From CPC320 sp002336405 (GTDB lineage Bacteria > Pseudomonadota > Alphaproteobacteria > Rhodobacterales > Rhodobacteraceae): 64,000 bases of DNA. Below, in pieces: positions 1 through 10,121 of the stretch; positions within the stretch are counted from its first letter, which is position 1, and every line of letters begins with the position of its first letter. Made by a program: the position numbers and the translations under genes. The DNA lies in contig CASIAN010000017.1 in assembly GCA_949372595.1 (NCBI GenBank), positions 25,911 through 89,910 on the forward strand, given 5' to 3'. The notes beneath the pieces are model-generated. The model had not been told where the DNA came from and did not search any database. It saw nothing but the letters and a program-made list of their open reading frames with translations.

Positions 1-2156
1 TGGCGCATCACCTCACCCGCCGCCGCTGTCGAGGTCGTCATAACGTAATGTTGCGGAGCCATACATGCCGTGGTGCCATCATCCATCACCACACCGTCTT
101 CGCGCAACATCAGCCCATAGCGCACCCGTCCCGGTTTGAGCGTGCTGAACATATTGGTATAGACAAAATCCAGAAATGCCGGTGCATCTGGCCCCTGAAT
201 ATCGATTTTTCCCAAGGTAGACACATCACTGACCCCGACCACATTGCGCACATAGCCAACCTCGCGGTCACAGGATTGTCGCCACGTCGTCTCGCCCGGC
301 ACCGGGAAATAACTGGGACGATACCACAGACCAGCCTCGATCATTGGCGCTCCCCGTTCTAGGCTGGCTTTATGTGACGTAATTAGCCGGCGGGGGGCAA
401 AGCCCATACCCTGCGCCCCCGCCCCCATCGCGGCTATTGAGACCGGCACATAGGGTGGGCGAAATGTTGTAACACCCGTTTCGGGAATACCTCGACCAGT
501 GACATCTGCCAGCACGGCCAAAGCTTGCACATTGGAATTTTTACCCTGATCTGGGGCCATGCCCTGCGTTGTATAGCGCTTCATATGCTCGACCGAAGAA
601 TAACTTTCCACAGCTGCCTGCTTGATGTCTTTCACCGTGACATCGTTTTGCAAATCAACCCAAGCACGGGCCTCACCGGGCACAGCCCAAAGCGCAGAGA
701 TCGAATAACCCTGATCCTCTGCTTTGGGGATAGGTGTCTTTTTTATCTTAATTTTCAGAGCAGAAAGCGCCGCGTTCGCGGCCAAATGACCCTCTTGCAG
801 GCAGCGGTGCGTCGAAAACACACCATTGCAGGCGCCGGCGGCGAAAAGACCTGGAATGGTCTTTGGCACGGGGATAAAACTGGCAATCTCTGGTTGCCAC
901 TTTGGCCGACCGTTCATATGGCAAGTCATATGAACCGTCGGGTTCCACCCCCCCGACACTGCCAGACAATCAGCCTCAATCGTATCTGTTGTGCCATCCA
1001 GCCGTTGCAGTTGCACCGACTTTAATCCGTGCCGCCCTCTGCTGCCGCAGATCATAGACCCGGCATAGATCGGAAAATCACCGTTTGCGTCCGCTTCAGG
1101 CCGACTGTCGACAAGCGCCGCCACTTCGATACCGGCGGCAACCAGATCTTGGGCGGTGCGATGGGCATCATCGTTATTGCCGAACACCACAATTTTTTGA
1201 CCCGGCGCAACCCCCCAACGGTTGACATAGGTTCGGACAGCCCCGGCGGTCATAATTCCCGGGCGATCATTGTCGGCAAAGGCGATACTGCGCTCCAACG
1301 CGCCCGCCGCTAAAATCGTCTGCTTGGCAACAATACGCCAGAAACATTCGATCGGCAGACCCTCATGGGTGTCATAAGCACCCTGCGGCAGCCGCTCTAG
1401 CGCGCCATAGGTGCCCTGATCATAGGCCCCGGTCACCGTGGTTCGAGACATCAACCGGACATTCGGCAGCGTCGCCAGCTCCGTCACGCATTCTGACGCC
1501 CAATCCGCCCCGGCTTGATCTGCGATCATCAGCGTCTCACCGTTCAGGCGCCCCCCCATAATGCTGTCTTCATCGGCGAGGATCACATCGGCACCGGCGC
1601 GCCCCGCCGTCAGAGCCGCCATCAAACCGGTTGGTCCAGCACCGATAATCAAGACATCGCAAAACGCAAAGGCTTTTTCATACAGATCACCGTTTGGTTG
1701 ACCCGACAAAGCCCCCAGCCCCGCAGCACGACGGATCAACGGCTCATAAATTTTTGACCAAAACGGCTGTGGCCACATGAACGTCTTGTAGTAAAAGCCT
1801 GCCCCCAGAAACGGCGACATCAGATCATTGATCGCCAAAACATCATATCGCAGCGATGGCCAGTTGTTTTGACTGCGCGCCACCATGCCTGGAAAAATCT
1901 CTTGCATCGTGGCACGAATATTGGGGTCAGTCTGCGCGCCTTCTCCAATGGTCACCAACGCGTTTGGCTCGGCGCTGCCAGTGGTAAAAACCCCGCGCGG
2001 GCGATGGTATTTGAACGAGCGCCCCAACAATTTAACACCGTTGGCCATAAGCGCTGAGGCCAGCGTATCACCCGAAAACCCTCGATAACTTGTGCCATCG
2101 AATGTAAAAGTGATCGGCGTCTCACGGTCGATCATACCTCCGGTTTCGAGCCTCAT
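1..2156 (-). CDS. soxA: Sarcosine oxidase alpha subunit (partial, C-terminus outside window)
   Basis: Heterotetrameric sarcosine oxidase oxidatively demethylates sarcosine to glycine with tetrahydrofolate as methyl acceptor. SoxA carries the NAD+ site and the folate-binding region. Read on the minus strand, the frame is open from the ATG at 2156 to the left edge, about 718 residues, while the family is near 1,000. An N-terminal ferredoxin-like stretch (residues 12-70, with motif SFKYHRPRG) is followed by a dinucleotide-binding fold (IIGAGPTG near 170-177). The aminomethyltransferase (GcvT-like) half begins near residue 600 and is cut by the window end. The start overlaps the soxD stop as ATGA, which points to translational coupling. 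soxG would be expected just beyond the edge. Confidence 0.93.
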   Translation of the reverse strand, partial: MRLETGGMIDRETPITFTFDGTSYRGFSGDTLASALMANGVKLLGRSFKYHRPRGVFTTGSAEPNALVTIGEGAQTDPNIRATMQEIFPGMVARSQNNWPSLRYDVLAINDLMSPFLGAGFYYKTFMWPQPFWSKIYEPLIRRAAGLGALSGQPNGDLYEKAFAFCDVLIIGAGPTGLMAALTAGRAGADVILADEDSIMGGRLNGETLMIADQAGADWASECVTELATLPNVRLMSRTTVTGAYDQGTYGALERLPQGAYDTHEGLPIECFWRIVAKQTILAAGALERSIAFADNDRPGIMTAGAVRTYVNRWGVAPGQKIVVFGNNDDAHRTAQDLVAAGIEVAALVDSRPEADANGDFPIYAGSMICGSRGRHGLKSVQLQRLDGTTDTIEADCLAVSGGWNPTVHMTCHMNGRPKWQPEIASFIPVPKTIPGLFAAGACNGVFSTHRCLQEGHLAANAALSALKIKIKKTPIPKAEDQGYSISALWAVPGEARAWVDLQNDVTVKDIKQAAVESYSSVEHMKRYTTQGMAPDQGKNSNVQALAVLADVTGRGIPETGVTTFRPPYVPVSIAAMGAGAQGMGFAPRRLITSHKASLERGAPMIEAGLWYRPSYFPVPGETTWRQSCDREVGYVRNVVGVSDVSTLGKIDIQGPDAPAFLDFVYTNMFSTLKPGRVRYGLMLREDGVVMDDGTTACMAPQHYVMTTSTAAAGEVMR

Positions 2157-2425
2157 GTCGCTGCTTCCTTGACCTTTGAGGCCAGCTCTGCGGCCAAAAT
2201 CTCATGGGTTACGGTATTGCGTGTCACCACCACCCAAGCCGAACAACCCGCCTCGTGAAACCACAAATCACGGGTTTCGCCAGCGGGGTTGTCACGCATG
2301 TGTAAATAATCATCCCAAGCCTTTTCACCGCCATCGGGTCCGGGCCGGTTCAGCGCCAGCGCATCCCCTTTATAATAAAATTCCCGTCTGTCGCGCTCTC
2401 CGCAGATGGGGCACGTAATGCGCAT
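2153..2425 (-). CDS. soxD: Sarcosine oxidase delta subunit
   Basis: Small zinc-binding subunit of heterotetrameric sarcosine oxidase, 90 residues, the usual family length. The zinc ligands of the family are visible: Cys5 and Cys8 (CPICGERD), then His57 and Cys61 (HEAGC). A GGGGAGAGA ribosome-binding site lies about 7 bases before the ATG. It sits 20 bases after soxB and overlaps soxA by four bases, in the classical soxB-soxD-soxA order. Confidence 0.95.
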   Translation of the reverse strand: MRITCPICGERDRREFYYKGDALALNRPGPDGGEKAWDDYLHMRDNPAGETRDLWFHEAGCSAWVVVTRNTVTHEILAAELASKVKEAAT

Positions 2426-2445
2426 GGTCGATCTCTCCCCGTTTT

Positions 2446-3699
2446 CTAATGCAAGTTGTGCTGGCTGCCGGTGGCTTCTTCATCCATCAATCCACGACCA
2501 GAGCGAAATCGATCCAGTTGGAATTTTGAGGCCGTTTCATGATATTGATCCGTGGCTAACAGATGGGCAAACCCATAACCCGACGCCGGCACAGCCTTAA
2601 ATCCACCATAGCACCAGCCACAGTTTAAATATAGACCGTCGATCAAAGTTCTGTCGATAATCGGGCTGCCGTCTGGGGTCATATCCATAATCCCGCCCCA
2701 GCTGCGCAACACTTTCGCCTTGCCGATCATCGGCATCAGCGTCATTGCCGCCTCCATCACATGTTCTTTCATCGGCAAGTTGCCCCGCGATGCATAGGAC
2801 GCATAAAAATCCAGATTACCGCCAAAGACCAAGCCACCTTTATCAGACTGGCTGATATAAAAATGCCCCATGCCGAAACTGATCACATGATCAATGCATG
2901 GTTTTAGACCCTCGGTAACAAAAGCTTGCAAAACATGACTTTCAATCGGCAGGCGCATCCCGGCCATCGCCGCCACCTGACTGGAGCGTCCCGCCACAAC
3001 AACCGCAATTTTGGGCGCACGAATGACGCCTCTCGTGGTTTGAACACCGGTCACCTTGCCATTTTTCATATCGATGCCGGTGACTTCGCAATTTTGCACC
3101 AAATCGACGCCGCGTTCATCCGCAGCGCGGGCATAGCCCCATGCCACTGCATCGTGACGGGCGGTTCCGGCGCGGCGTTGTAACAACCCGCCATAAATCG
3201 GAAAGCGGGCGCTGTCGAAATCAAGGTAAGGTACCATCCGGCGCACATCATCTCGGGTCAGCAATTCTGCATCATCCCCACGGTTGATCATCGCGTTTCC
3301 CAGCCGCACAGCAGCATCGCGCTGCGCATCCGAATGGTGCAGCACGATCTGTCCGCGCGGCGAGTGCATAACATTATAATTAAGTTCTTGGGACAGCCCT
3401 TCCCACAGTTTAACCGAGTGGCTGTAAAATTCCGAATTTCCCGGCATCATGTAATTAGAACGCACCAATGTGGTGTTGCGGCCAATATTGCCACTGCCAA
3501 GATGGCCTTTTTCCAACACTGCGACATTGGTAATGCCATGCTCTTTGGCAAGATAATAAGCGGTGGCCAGACCGTGCCCCCCGCCACCAATGATCAAGAC
3601 ATCGTAATCTTTCTTGGGGGCGGCGTCACGCCACTGCGGCTTCCAACCGCGGTTTCCGGTCAAGCCTTCTTTGATAACACGCCAGCCGGAAAACCCCAT
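2446..3699 (-). CDS. soxB: Sarcosine oxidase beta subunit
   Basis: Catalytic flavoprotein subunit, 417 residues. It oxidises sarcosine at FAD and passes electrons to covalently bound FMN. An N-terminal Rossmann FAD motif is seen at residues 33-45 (DVLIIGGGGHG). RAGTARHDAVAW surrounds His182, which by family comparison should carry the FMN. An AGGAG sequence stands 6 bases before the ATG. First gene of the soxBDA operon; the 190 bases upstream separate it from the glutamate dehydrogenase gene on the same strand. Confidence 0.95.
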   Translation of the reverse strand: MGFSGWRVIKEGLTGNRGWKPQWRDAAPKKDYDVLIIGGGGHGLATAYYLAKEHGITNVAVLEKGHLGSGNIGRNTTLVRSNYMMPGNSEFYSHSVKLWEGLSQELNYNVMHSPRGQIVLHHSDAQRDAAVRLGNAMINRGDDAELLTRDDVRRMVPYLDFDSARFPIYGGLLQRRAGTARHDAVAWGYARAADERGVDLVQNCEVTGIDMKNGKVTGVQTTRGVIRAPKIAVVVAGRSSQVAAMAGMRLPIESHVLQAFVTEGLKPCIDHVISFGMGHFYISQSDKGGLVFGGNLDFYASYASRGNLPMKEHVMEAAMTLMPMIGKAKVLRSWGGIMDMTPDGSPIIDRTLIDGLYLNCGWCYGGFKAVPASGYGFAHLLATDQYHETASKFQLDRFRSGRGLMDEEATGSQHNLH

Positions 3700-3823
3700 A
3701 AGCTGCTCCTAATCGACCACCGATACCACGTTTGGGCTCACACCGACCCCAACCACCCTAACGAACAGCCAATCCAATCGGTCTTGTTCGGCCGGCCCGC
3801 TAGTACCATTTTTATAAGCGCAA

Positions 3824-3840
3824 GAATAATGCCATTATTC
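3824..3840. other. Inverted repeat between gdh and soxB
   Basis: Arms GAATAAT and ATTATTC are separated by GCC. The repeat lies between the glutamate dehydrogenase stop (3890) and the soxB start (3699), both on the minus strand. It could be a weak end-of-transcript hairpin for gdh or an operator or promoter element of sox. No clean T-run follows on the minus strand, so the terminator reading is not supported. Confidence 0.3.
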
Positions 3841-3889
3841 AGAAAAGGCCAGCGCCAACGGCGCATTTCAGCACCAGACCTTGTCGTAT

Positions 3890-5320
3890 TTACATGCCTT
3901 TTGCCCGATAACTCGTCGCCACGCGGTCAATAGCCAGCAAGAATGCTGCTGTGCGCAGATCAGGAACATCTTTGCGGGTATGCCAAGCCTCGCGAAACGA
4001 TTGATAGGCAACTCGCATTGTGTCATCCAACCCCGAGCGCACCAGTTCCAATTCATCAGCGCCGCGCAGATATTTTTCCTTAAAGCTGGAACTCATCGAC
4101 CACTTATCCCCGGAATAGCGATCCAGTCGCTCCAATTCGTCGACCAACAGTTGGTGGCGGGCCTCTTCTTGGCGCCGCTGCATACGGCCAAAACGGATAT
4201 GACTTAGGTTTTTAACCCATTCAAAGTAAGAGACCGTCACGCCCCCGGCGTTGGCATACATATCGGGAATGATAACCACGCCTTTCTCGCATAAGATGTC
4301 ATTAGCGCCAGCGGTAATCGGCCCGTTTGCCGCCTCGATCACAAGTGGCGCCTTGATGCGCTCTGCATTGTTTAGATTTATCACCCCCTCCAAAGCGGCT
4401 GGGATTAAAATATCGCAGGGCTCTTCAAGCGCGAGCCCCCCATCGGCCACATAAGTCGCCGCGGGAAACCCTTTTACACCCCCATTTTCAACAATCCATT
4501 GGTGAACGGCTTCTACATCCAAACCTTTCGGGTCCAGCAAAGCTCCATCCCGCTCAATAATGCCCGTGATTAATGAACCATCTTCGGCCGCAAGAAATTT
4601 AACGGCGTGATATCCCACGTTGCCCAATCCCTGCACGATGATCCGCTTGCCATCGAGACTGCCGTCCAAGTTGGCTTTAGCAACATCCTCTGGGTGGCGA
4701 AAAAATTCCCGCAGCGCATATTGTACGCCCCGCCCCGTCGCCTCGACCCTGCCGGCAATCCCACCAGCATTGAGCGGCTTGCCGGTGACACAGGCGCGCG
4801 AATTGATATCGGTGGTATTCATCCGCGCGTATTGATCGGCCATCCATGCCATTTCTCGTTCGCCCGTGCCCATATCCGGGGCCGGCACGTTTTGTGAAGG
4901 ATTGATCAGATCACGCTTGATCAACTCATAGGCAAAGCGTCTGGTGATCAATTCAAGTTCATGTTCATCATATTTGCGGGGATCGATACGCAGCCCCCCT
5001 TTTGAGCCGCCAAACGGGGCTTCAACCAAGGCACATTTATATGTCATCAGCGCTGCAAGAGCCTCGACCTCATCCTGATCCACCCCCATCGAGTACCGAA
5101 TTCCGCCCTTAACCGGCTCGGTATGTTCCGAATGAACCGATCGGTATCCGACAAATGTTTGGATGCCACCACGCAGCCTCACCCCGAAGCGGACCGTATA
5201 GGTGGCGTTACAAACCCTTATTTTTTCTTCGAGTCCCGGCGGTAAATCCAGCAGGGCAACCGCTCGATTAAACATGAGGTCAACGCTTTCACGAAAACTT
5301 GGTTCTTTAACATTTTTCAT
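3890..5320 (-). CDS. Glu/Leu/Phe/Val-type dehydrogenase, probably glutamate dehydrogenase
   Basis: Oxidative deamination of glutamate to 2-oxoglutarate and ammonium, or the reverse. 476 residues. The family signature with the catalytic lysine is present (VEAPFGGSKGG), and a Rossmann NAD(P) motif (VQGLGNVGYHA) follows the catalytic domain. The frame continues upstream to 5398, but the ATG at 5320 is preferred because AAAGGAC stands 7 bases before it and homologous sequence begins there. The length and the mid-protein insert fit glutamate rather than branched-chain amino acid dehydrogenases. It lies upstream of the sox operon on the same strand; sarcosine breakdown feeding glycine and C1 makes the pairing sensible, but co-transcription is unproven. 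Confidence 0.9.
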   Translation of the reverse strand: MKNVKEPSFRESVDLMFNRAVALLDLPPGLEEKIRVCNATYTVRFGVRLRGGIQTFVGYRSVHSEHTEPVKGGIRYSMGVDQDEVEALAALMTYKCALVEAPFGGSKGGLRIDPRKYDEHELELITRRFAYELIKRDLINPSQNVPAPDMGTGEREMAWMADQYARMNTTDINSRACVTGKPLNAGGIAGRVEATGRGVQYALREFFRHPEDVAKANLDGSLDGKRIIVQGLGNVGYHAVKFLAAEDGSLITGIIERDGALLDPKGLDVEAVHQWIVENGGVKGFPAATYVADGGLALEEPCDILIPAALEGVINLNNAERIKAPLVIEAANGPITAGANDILCEKGVVIIPDMYANAGGVTVSYFEWVKNLSHIRFGRMQRRQEEARHQLLVDELERLDRYSGDKWSMSSSFKEKYLRGADELELVRSGLDDTMRVAYQSFREAWHTRKDVPDLRTAAFLLAIDRVATSYRAKGM

Positions 5321-5580
5321 CGTATGTCCTTTACCTGCAGAGAACCTCTTTACGTGGCCTATTGAGATTAGAAATCTTTTAATAATATGACCGTACACAA
5401 ATTTTGCTTAATTTATAGTCATTTCTTAACATCAGATTAAATTGAGGCACCACCAAATTCAAAAGAGACTATCAAAAGCCTTCCACTCGAAATTTGGACC
5501 TGAATCCAAACTACGTCGTGACCGAACTGCACCTGCGTGCCTATTGCGCGCCGAATCAGGCGCCTAAGCAAGCCCGGCTT

Positions 5581-6060
5581 TCACTCTTCCGTACGCTCGG
5601 CCAGTTTTGCCGCAATTATGTCAGCCATCATTTTCGTACTGGAACCAGGGGTCACCCCGCCAACCCCGACACGCCGTCCGAAACGCCACCAAAGACCGGG
5701 GTTCCAGGCGCGGGGCTGTGCGGTTTTTACCTTAAAGATGAATCCGTTTGAAGGTTTGAACGCCAACATACCGCGGTCAATCGATACGATCTGATCGACA
5801 TATGCGATCACCTCACCGGAACTATCGCGCAACTCGGTTTCAGTCAGCTCGATAACACGCTGCGTCGCGTACCACATTTTCTGTCCCAACCAAAGCACGG
5901 TGACGCCCAAAAGAACCAAAAACGCCTGCCAACCCATATGCGCAGGTGGCTTGATCAAAGCGATATAAATCAACAGCAAACCCAGTACGATGTTTAGAGT
6001 GACACCAAACAACCGACGCGGCGCGCTGGCATGAACTGTGGCCAAAATTTCAGAAGACAT
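5581..6060 (-). CDS. Two-pass membrane protein of unknown function
   Basis: 159 residues. Two hydrophobic segments occur near residues 19-36 and 46-63, followed by a soluble part (VIELTETELRDSSGEVIAY) that resembles the beta-rich tail of small membrane-anchored PH-like proteins. I do not recognise the family with certainty. The ATG at 6060 (MSSEILAT) is preferred over one at 6096 because GGGGTG precedes it. It starts 58 bases after the dehydrogenase gene on the same strand, so the two may be co-transcribed. Confidence 0.7.
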   Translation of the reverse strand: MSSEILATVHASAPRRLFGVTLNIVLGLLLIYIALIKPPAHMGWQAFLVLLGVTVLWLGQKMWYATQRVIELTETELRDSSGEVIAYVDQIVSIDRGMLAFKPSNGFIFKVKTAQPRAWNPGLWWRFGRRVGVGGVTPGSSTKMMADIIAAKLAERTEE

Positions 6061-6117
6061 AGGGCACCCCGCTGCGTGAGCGCTCAGATACCCCATAACC
6101 GTGGCAGAGGCGAGGCC

Positions 6118-7062
6118 TCAATGTTCAGGGCGCACCTCATAGCCCACCTCTTCGGGCTCGTCATCCACCAAAGCCTCTGGGAACCCGTCAGCCAGAACAC
6201 TGAGACCGGTCGCCTGTTCCAGCCGTTCAATGATCCGGTCCGATTGCGCGCGCGCGCCAAACCGCGCCTTCCCGTCTTGTATAATTGATATAATCTGCGG
6301 TGAAAGTTCCAGCGGCACGTCCAAGTCATCAGCGATTTTTTGAAACAACCCGATATCTTTCAGCACCAGGTCCATAGTGAAATTGACATCACGCGATCCC
6401 GACAGGATCAGCTGGCTTTCGGTTTCATGTACAAACGACGTCCCAGACGAGATTTTGATCGCCTCATAGGTGGTCGCCAGATCAAGACCCGCCGCCTTCA
6501 TCGTCACCAGCGCCTCGCAGACCGTCAGCAAATTGGCCGTGGCCAGATAGTTTGTCATCACCTTAAGAATGCTCGCTGATCCCAGATCGCCAGTGTGTAG
6601 AACCCGCCGCCCCATCAGCGTCAACAGAGGTAGAACGCGCTCAAACACTGGGCGGGAACAGCCCGCGAAAATCGAAATATTCGCCGTATCCGCCCGGTGA
6701 CAGCCCCCCGACACCGGGCATTCGACCGCCTCTGCGCCGACAGCAGTGACCTGCTCGGCCAGACGGCGCACCTCCGAGGCGTCGGTGGTAGACATCTCGA
6801 TCCAGGTTTTACCCGGTACCATCTCTGGCAGCATTTGCTCCATAACCGCAGCACAAGCGGTCGGACTGGGCAGGCATGTAATAACGGTATCGCAAGCCCG
6901 CATCAGTTGCGCTGGACTGACGCCATCGCGGGCACCGCGGGCCACAAAGCCCGCCACCAGTTCGGTCTCAAGATCGTGAACGTATAAGTCCACACCGTTG
7001 CGCAAAAGGCTGCCTGACAATTTGCCGCCCACATTTCCAAGACCAATAAAACCGACCCGCAT
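6118..7062 (-). CDS. NAD(P)-dependent beta-hydroxyacid dehydrogenase family protein
   Basis: 314 residues, related to 3-hydroxyisobutyrate and tartronate semialdehyde reductases. It has an N-terminal Rossmann motif (VGFIGLGNVGGKL, residues 3-15), the substrate-site motif CPVSGG (115-120) and the family's catalytic lysine, probably Lys167 in GSASILKVMTNY. The start at 7062 is chosen because GGGGGGAAA stands just before it and the Rossmann strand begins at residue 2; the longer frame to 7203 adds no recognisable sequence. The exact hydroxyacid substrate cannot be told. It is divergent from the broken pirin gene. Confidence 0.88.
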   Translation of the reverse strand: MRVGFIGLGNVGGKLSGSLLRNGVDLYVHDLETELVAGFVARGARDGVSPAQLMRACDTVITCLPSPTACAAVMEQMLPEMVPGKTWIEMSTTDASEVRRLAEQVTAVGAEAVECPVSGGCHRADTANISIFAGCSRPVFERVLPLLTLMGRRVLHTGDLGSASILKVMTNYLATANLLTVCEALVTMKAAGLDLATTYEAIKISSGTSFVHETESQLILSGSRDVNFTMDLVLKDIGLFQKIADDLDVPLELSPQIISIIQDGKARFGARAQSDRIIERLEQATGLSVLADGFPEALVDDEPEEVGYEVRPEH

Positions 7063-7165
7063 AGCGTTTCCCCCCATTGTTTCATTAAGAATTACACGCA
7101 GCTTCAAACCCCTACAGTCTGTTTGCGACGTCCCAGCGCAAAGAATGTCGACACACAGCGCCCTC

Positions 7166-7183
7166 TGTGCACTATTGCACAGC
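7166..7183. promoter_or_regulatory. Inverted repeat, candidate operator between dehydrogenase and pirin genes
   Basis: CTGTGCA and TGCACAG are separated by CTAT, a perfect 7+7 dyad in the 207-base divergent intergenic region. A second, weaker dyad (TTGCAC...GCGCAA-like) follows at about 7190-7204. The size fits a dimeric LysR- or GntR-type regulator site; no such regulator gene lies next to it in this window. Confidence 0.45.
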
Positions 7184-7269
7184 GGGTCTTGCACTGCGCA
7201 CAATCAAAAAATTGAATAAAGACAGGGGCAGTCCTAGTATTTTGGGCAGACGCAAACAGGGACTTAAAC

Positions 7270-8180
7270 ATGTCGTTACGCTCAACTCTCGAAACCCGTA
7301 AAGCCCAACCGACAATGGAGGGGGCCGGCGTACATTTGCACCGGGCCTTTGGATTTCAGGACCCCAGCGAACTGGATCCGTTCCTGTTGTTTGATGATTT
7401 TCGCAACGACGTGCCCGCCCATTACCTGCAGGGGTTTCCGTGGCATCCGCATCGCGGTATTGAAACCATCACCTTTGTGCTGTCGGAAACCGTGGAGCAT
7501 GGTGACAGTCTGGGCAACACTGGGGCCTCAGCGCCGGCGATGTCGAGGGGATGACCGCAGGCTCGGGCATCATGCACCAAGAGATGCCAACGGGAAATGC
7601 CAAGGGCCAGATGCACGGCTTTCAACTCTGGGCCAATTTACCCGCAGCGCTGAAAATGACCGCGCCGCGATATCAGGACGTCTAGGGCAAAGATATCCCC
7701 CTTGTGAGCGATGACGATGGGACCGAAGTGAAAATCATCGTCGGAACGTTTTGGGGCCAACAGGGCGGTGTTGACGGAATTGGCACCGATCCGCAATATC
7801 TGGATATCTTTATGCCTACTGGTATTAAAAGAACATTTAAAATAGATACTTACCGCTGGGCCTTTGCCTATGTATTTTAAGGCGCCGGAGCGTTTACCGA
7901 TGCCAGCGCGCCTCTGGGGGTTCTGCTGGAAAAAGAAATCGCTGGCGAAGAGATCAACATCCGCGATATGTCTGGCGACCGCACCTTAATCCGGTTTGGA
8001 ACCGGAGATGAAGTCACGGTTCAGGCCAGCGAAGAAGGCCTCAGATTTCTGCTGATATCTGGCGCACCTATCGACGCACCCGTGGCCTGGCACGGCCCGC
8101 TTGTGATGAATTCGCAAGATGAGTTGCGACAAGCCATGCGTGATCTGCGCAACAATACCTTTATAAAATCGGCGCATTAA
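7270..8180 (+). pseudogene. Pirin family protein, broken by one frameshift and two stop codons
   Basis: Pirins are bicupin metalloproteins with roles as redox sensors or quercetinases. Translation starts cleanly at 7270 and shows WHPHRGIET, the first metal motif. Near 7525 the frame slips by one base (fits a one-base deletion): AGDVEGMTAGSGIMHQEMP, the second metal motif, continues in another frame. In that frame a TAG at 7683-7685 and a TAA at 7878-7880 interrupt sequence that otherwise runs as pirin to the stop at 8178-8180. All domain parts remain, so decay is fairly recent. An insertion sequence begins 19 bases downstream. Confidence 0.9.
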
Positions 8181-8271
8181 TAAACCGGCGCTTTACTACG
8201 TTCAGGACCTATTAACTTTGCTGGGGCTTTCGAGCCTGTATAGTTCAATCCCGCATACAGTGGGGGATTTT

Positions 8272-8906
8272 ATGAGTAATCTTTAATATCTGAGCGAAGA
8301 TCAAATGATGCGGCTTCGGCCATATTTTCCATTGGGCCGGGGTAGAGCCCGCGTTGATGATAAGCGTGTCTTGAGTGGGATTATCTTGTTTAATCGCATG
8401 GGTCGCGGCGGTGTATCGCTCCCAAGGAAAACAATCCGTACAAGACTTTATACAATCACCAGAGACAGGGGGCGGAATGTGCGGGTATTCGCGCGGACCT
8501 TGGAGGGGTCGCTGCCAAAGCACCGGAAAACAAGACGATCTCCATCGACGCAAATCACCTCAAGGCTCACCGCACGGCCTCCAGCCTGAGGGTAAAACAG
8601 AGGGGCCCGGACGTCTGATAGGCCGTACCAAAGGTGGTATGAATACGCAACTGCACGCTGTGACCGACACGATTGGCCACCAATCCGGTTCTTTATGACC
8701 GCTGGCCAGGTCAGGGGGGATACCGGAGCGAGAGCTCTTGTGAGCAGCCTGCCGGCAGCCGATTGGTTATTGGGAGATCGAGGCTGTGACGCAGACAAGT
8801 TCCGTGAAGCCCTCGTGAGGCTAGCTATAAAGCCTTGCATTATAAACAAAAATCATCATGCAAAGCCATTAAGTACGACAAGCTGCGATACAAAAAACGC
8901 AACCGA
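8272..8906 (+). pseudogene. IS427-type transposase, 5' part, multiply disrupted
   Basis: The ATG at 8272 is followed after four codons by a TAA (8284-8286). YLSEDQMMRLRPYFPL, GRARVDDKRVLSGII and, in other frames, SIDANHLKAHRTASSLRVK, GRLIGRTKGGMNTQLHAVTD and WLLGDRGCDADKFREAL are all typical of this DDE transposase family. At least two frameshifts plus the early stop make it non-functional. The coding sequence breaks off at the codons for RNR near 8906, where the inner element begins. Confidence 0.88.
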
Positions 8907-10110
8907 AGACGTCTGCGTAAGGGCGTTTTTGGGTTTCACGATTTAGGCAGAGGTGTTTTTCAGTCTGCTGCGATTTCAACGTGCGGATTTGTGTTTTCGG
9001 TTTGCGCTCTGCGATTGCCGGGGTTTATCTGTTGAAAGTGATCTTGTGTGCGGCCTTGAGCAAGGTCTGCGAGAGGGCGGCCATGACCATCTGCGCGTGG
9101 ATTTTGGCGACCCCGAAGTATTGCGCTCGATACAATCCAAACAGCCGCTGCAGTGTACCAAAGCATTGTTCACTACGGAAACGGTGTTTTGAAATCAGTT
9201 TTTTAATGCCGTTTTCTAATTGACGCAGTGGGCGTGCGCGCACCACTTTGTGCAAAATGCCATCACGATGCTTAGCTTTCAGAGTATCTCTGTTGGCTGT
9301 GCTGGCATAAGCTTTGTCCGCCAGAACGCGCTGGGCTTTGGTTCTTTTTATCATGGTTTCAAACCTGTGGGCTCTCACCAAGATTAGCAGGCGTGGTATG
9401 GATTTTATCCATAAACCCTTGTTCATCGCATCTGGCAAAACCCTTGTGACCCGACATACTCTTACGGCCCGTCTTGATCCATCGGGCGTCGTGATCAGCG
9501 CAAAAGACAACACAAGCAGGCTCATCTAGGGGTCTCATCTTCAGCCCGATCTTCAGCGGGCACCTGTACATGAGTGCGCGGATGGGCTGCGCTTTCGATC
9601 AAGGTCGCGTCAATAATGGCCGCAGCTGCCTCTTTCACTTGCAGCCCATGATGTTCTATCTGACGGCAGACCTCGGCAAGCAGCGCATCGTAGGCGCCCG
9701 CCTTAACCAACGCCTTGCGAAATCGACAATGCGTGGTGTCGTCATGCACGCTGCCCTGTAAATCAAGGCCTGTATATCAAGGCCTGTAAATAGCATGAAA
9801 TGGAACCGCACTCGCAGGCCTTGCTCCAACTTAGGATCAGAAAGATTATGCCACTGCCCAATCGAAAGGCACTTGAACAAGGTAATCTGCTTGTAACCCT
9901 GGGGCCCGCGACCTGACCGTGCCCAACCGTTCTTCCGCAACACTGAAATCGCAGACCAATCCATCAGCGCATCAACTGTGCGCAAGACATTTTGATCCCC
10001 AATCCGACGCGCGCTCTCGTAGCTGAAAATATCCATAAAGCGCCCAATGTGATCTTCTAAAAGATACAAAATTTGGCAGCGTGAGGGAAACACCAATTGT
10101 GCAGAGGTCT
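8907..10110 (-). mobile_element. Second IS5-family element inserted into the first
   Basis: About 1.2 kb, opposite in orientation to its host element. Its ends look like degenerate inverted repeats: AGACGTCTGCGTAAGG at the left and, read inward from the right, AGACCTCTGCACAATT. It separates the RNR and IMFGRLKDW parts of the outer transposase. I could not identify an exact target duplication; the boundaries may be off by a few bases. Confidence 0.75.
9025..10036 (-). pseudogene. IS5-family transposase of the inner element, frameshifted
   Basis: Successive frames on the minus strand give a whole transposase: RTVDALMDWSAISVLRKNGW, then DDTTHCRFRKALVKAGAYD, IIDATLIESAAHPRTH, HKGFARCDEQGFMDKIHTTP, ADKAYASTANRDTLKAKHRD and RFRSEQCFGTLQRLFGLYR. 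At least three frameshifts separate them. One is a 14-bp tandem duplication (TGTAAATCAAGGCC / TGTATATCAAGGCC at 9757-9784). The element cannot move by itself. Confidence 0.88.
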
Positions 10111-10121
10111 TATCTATTGGG

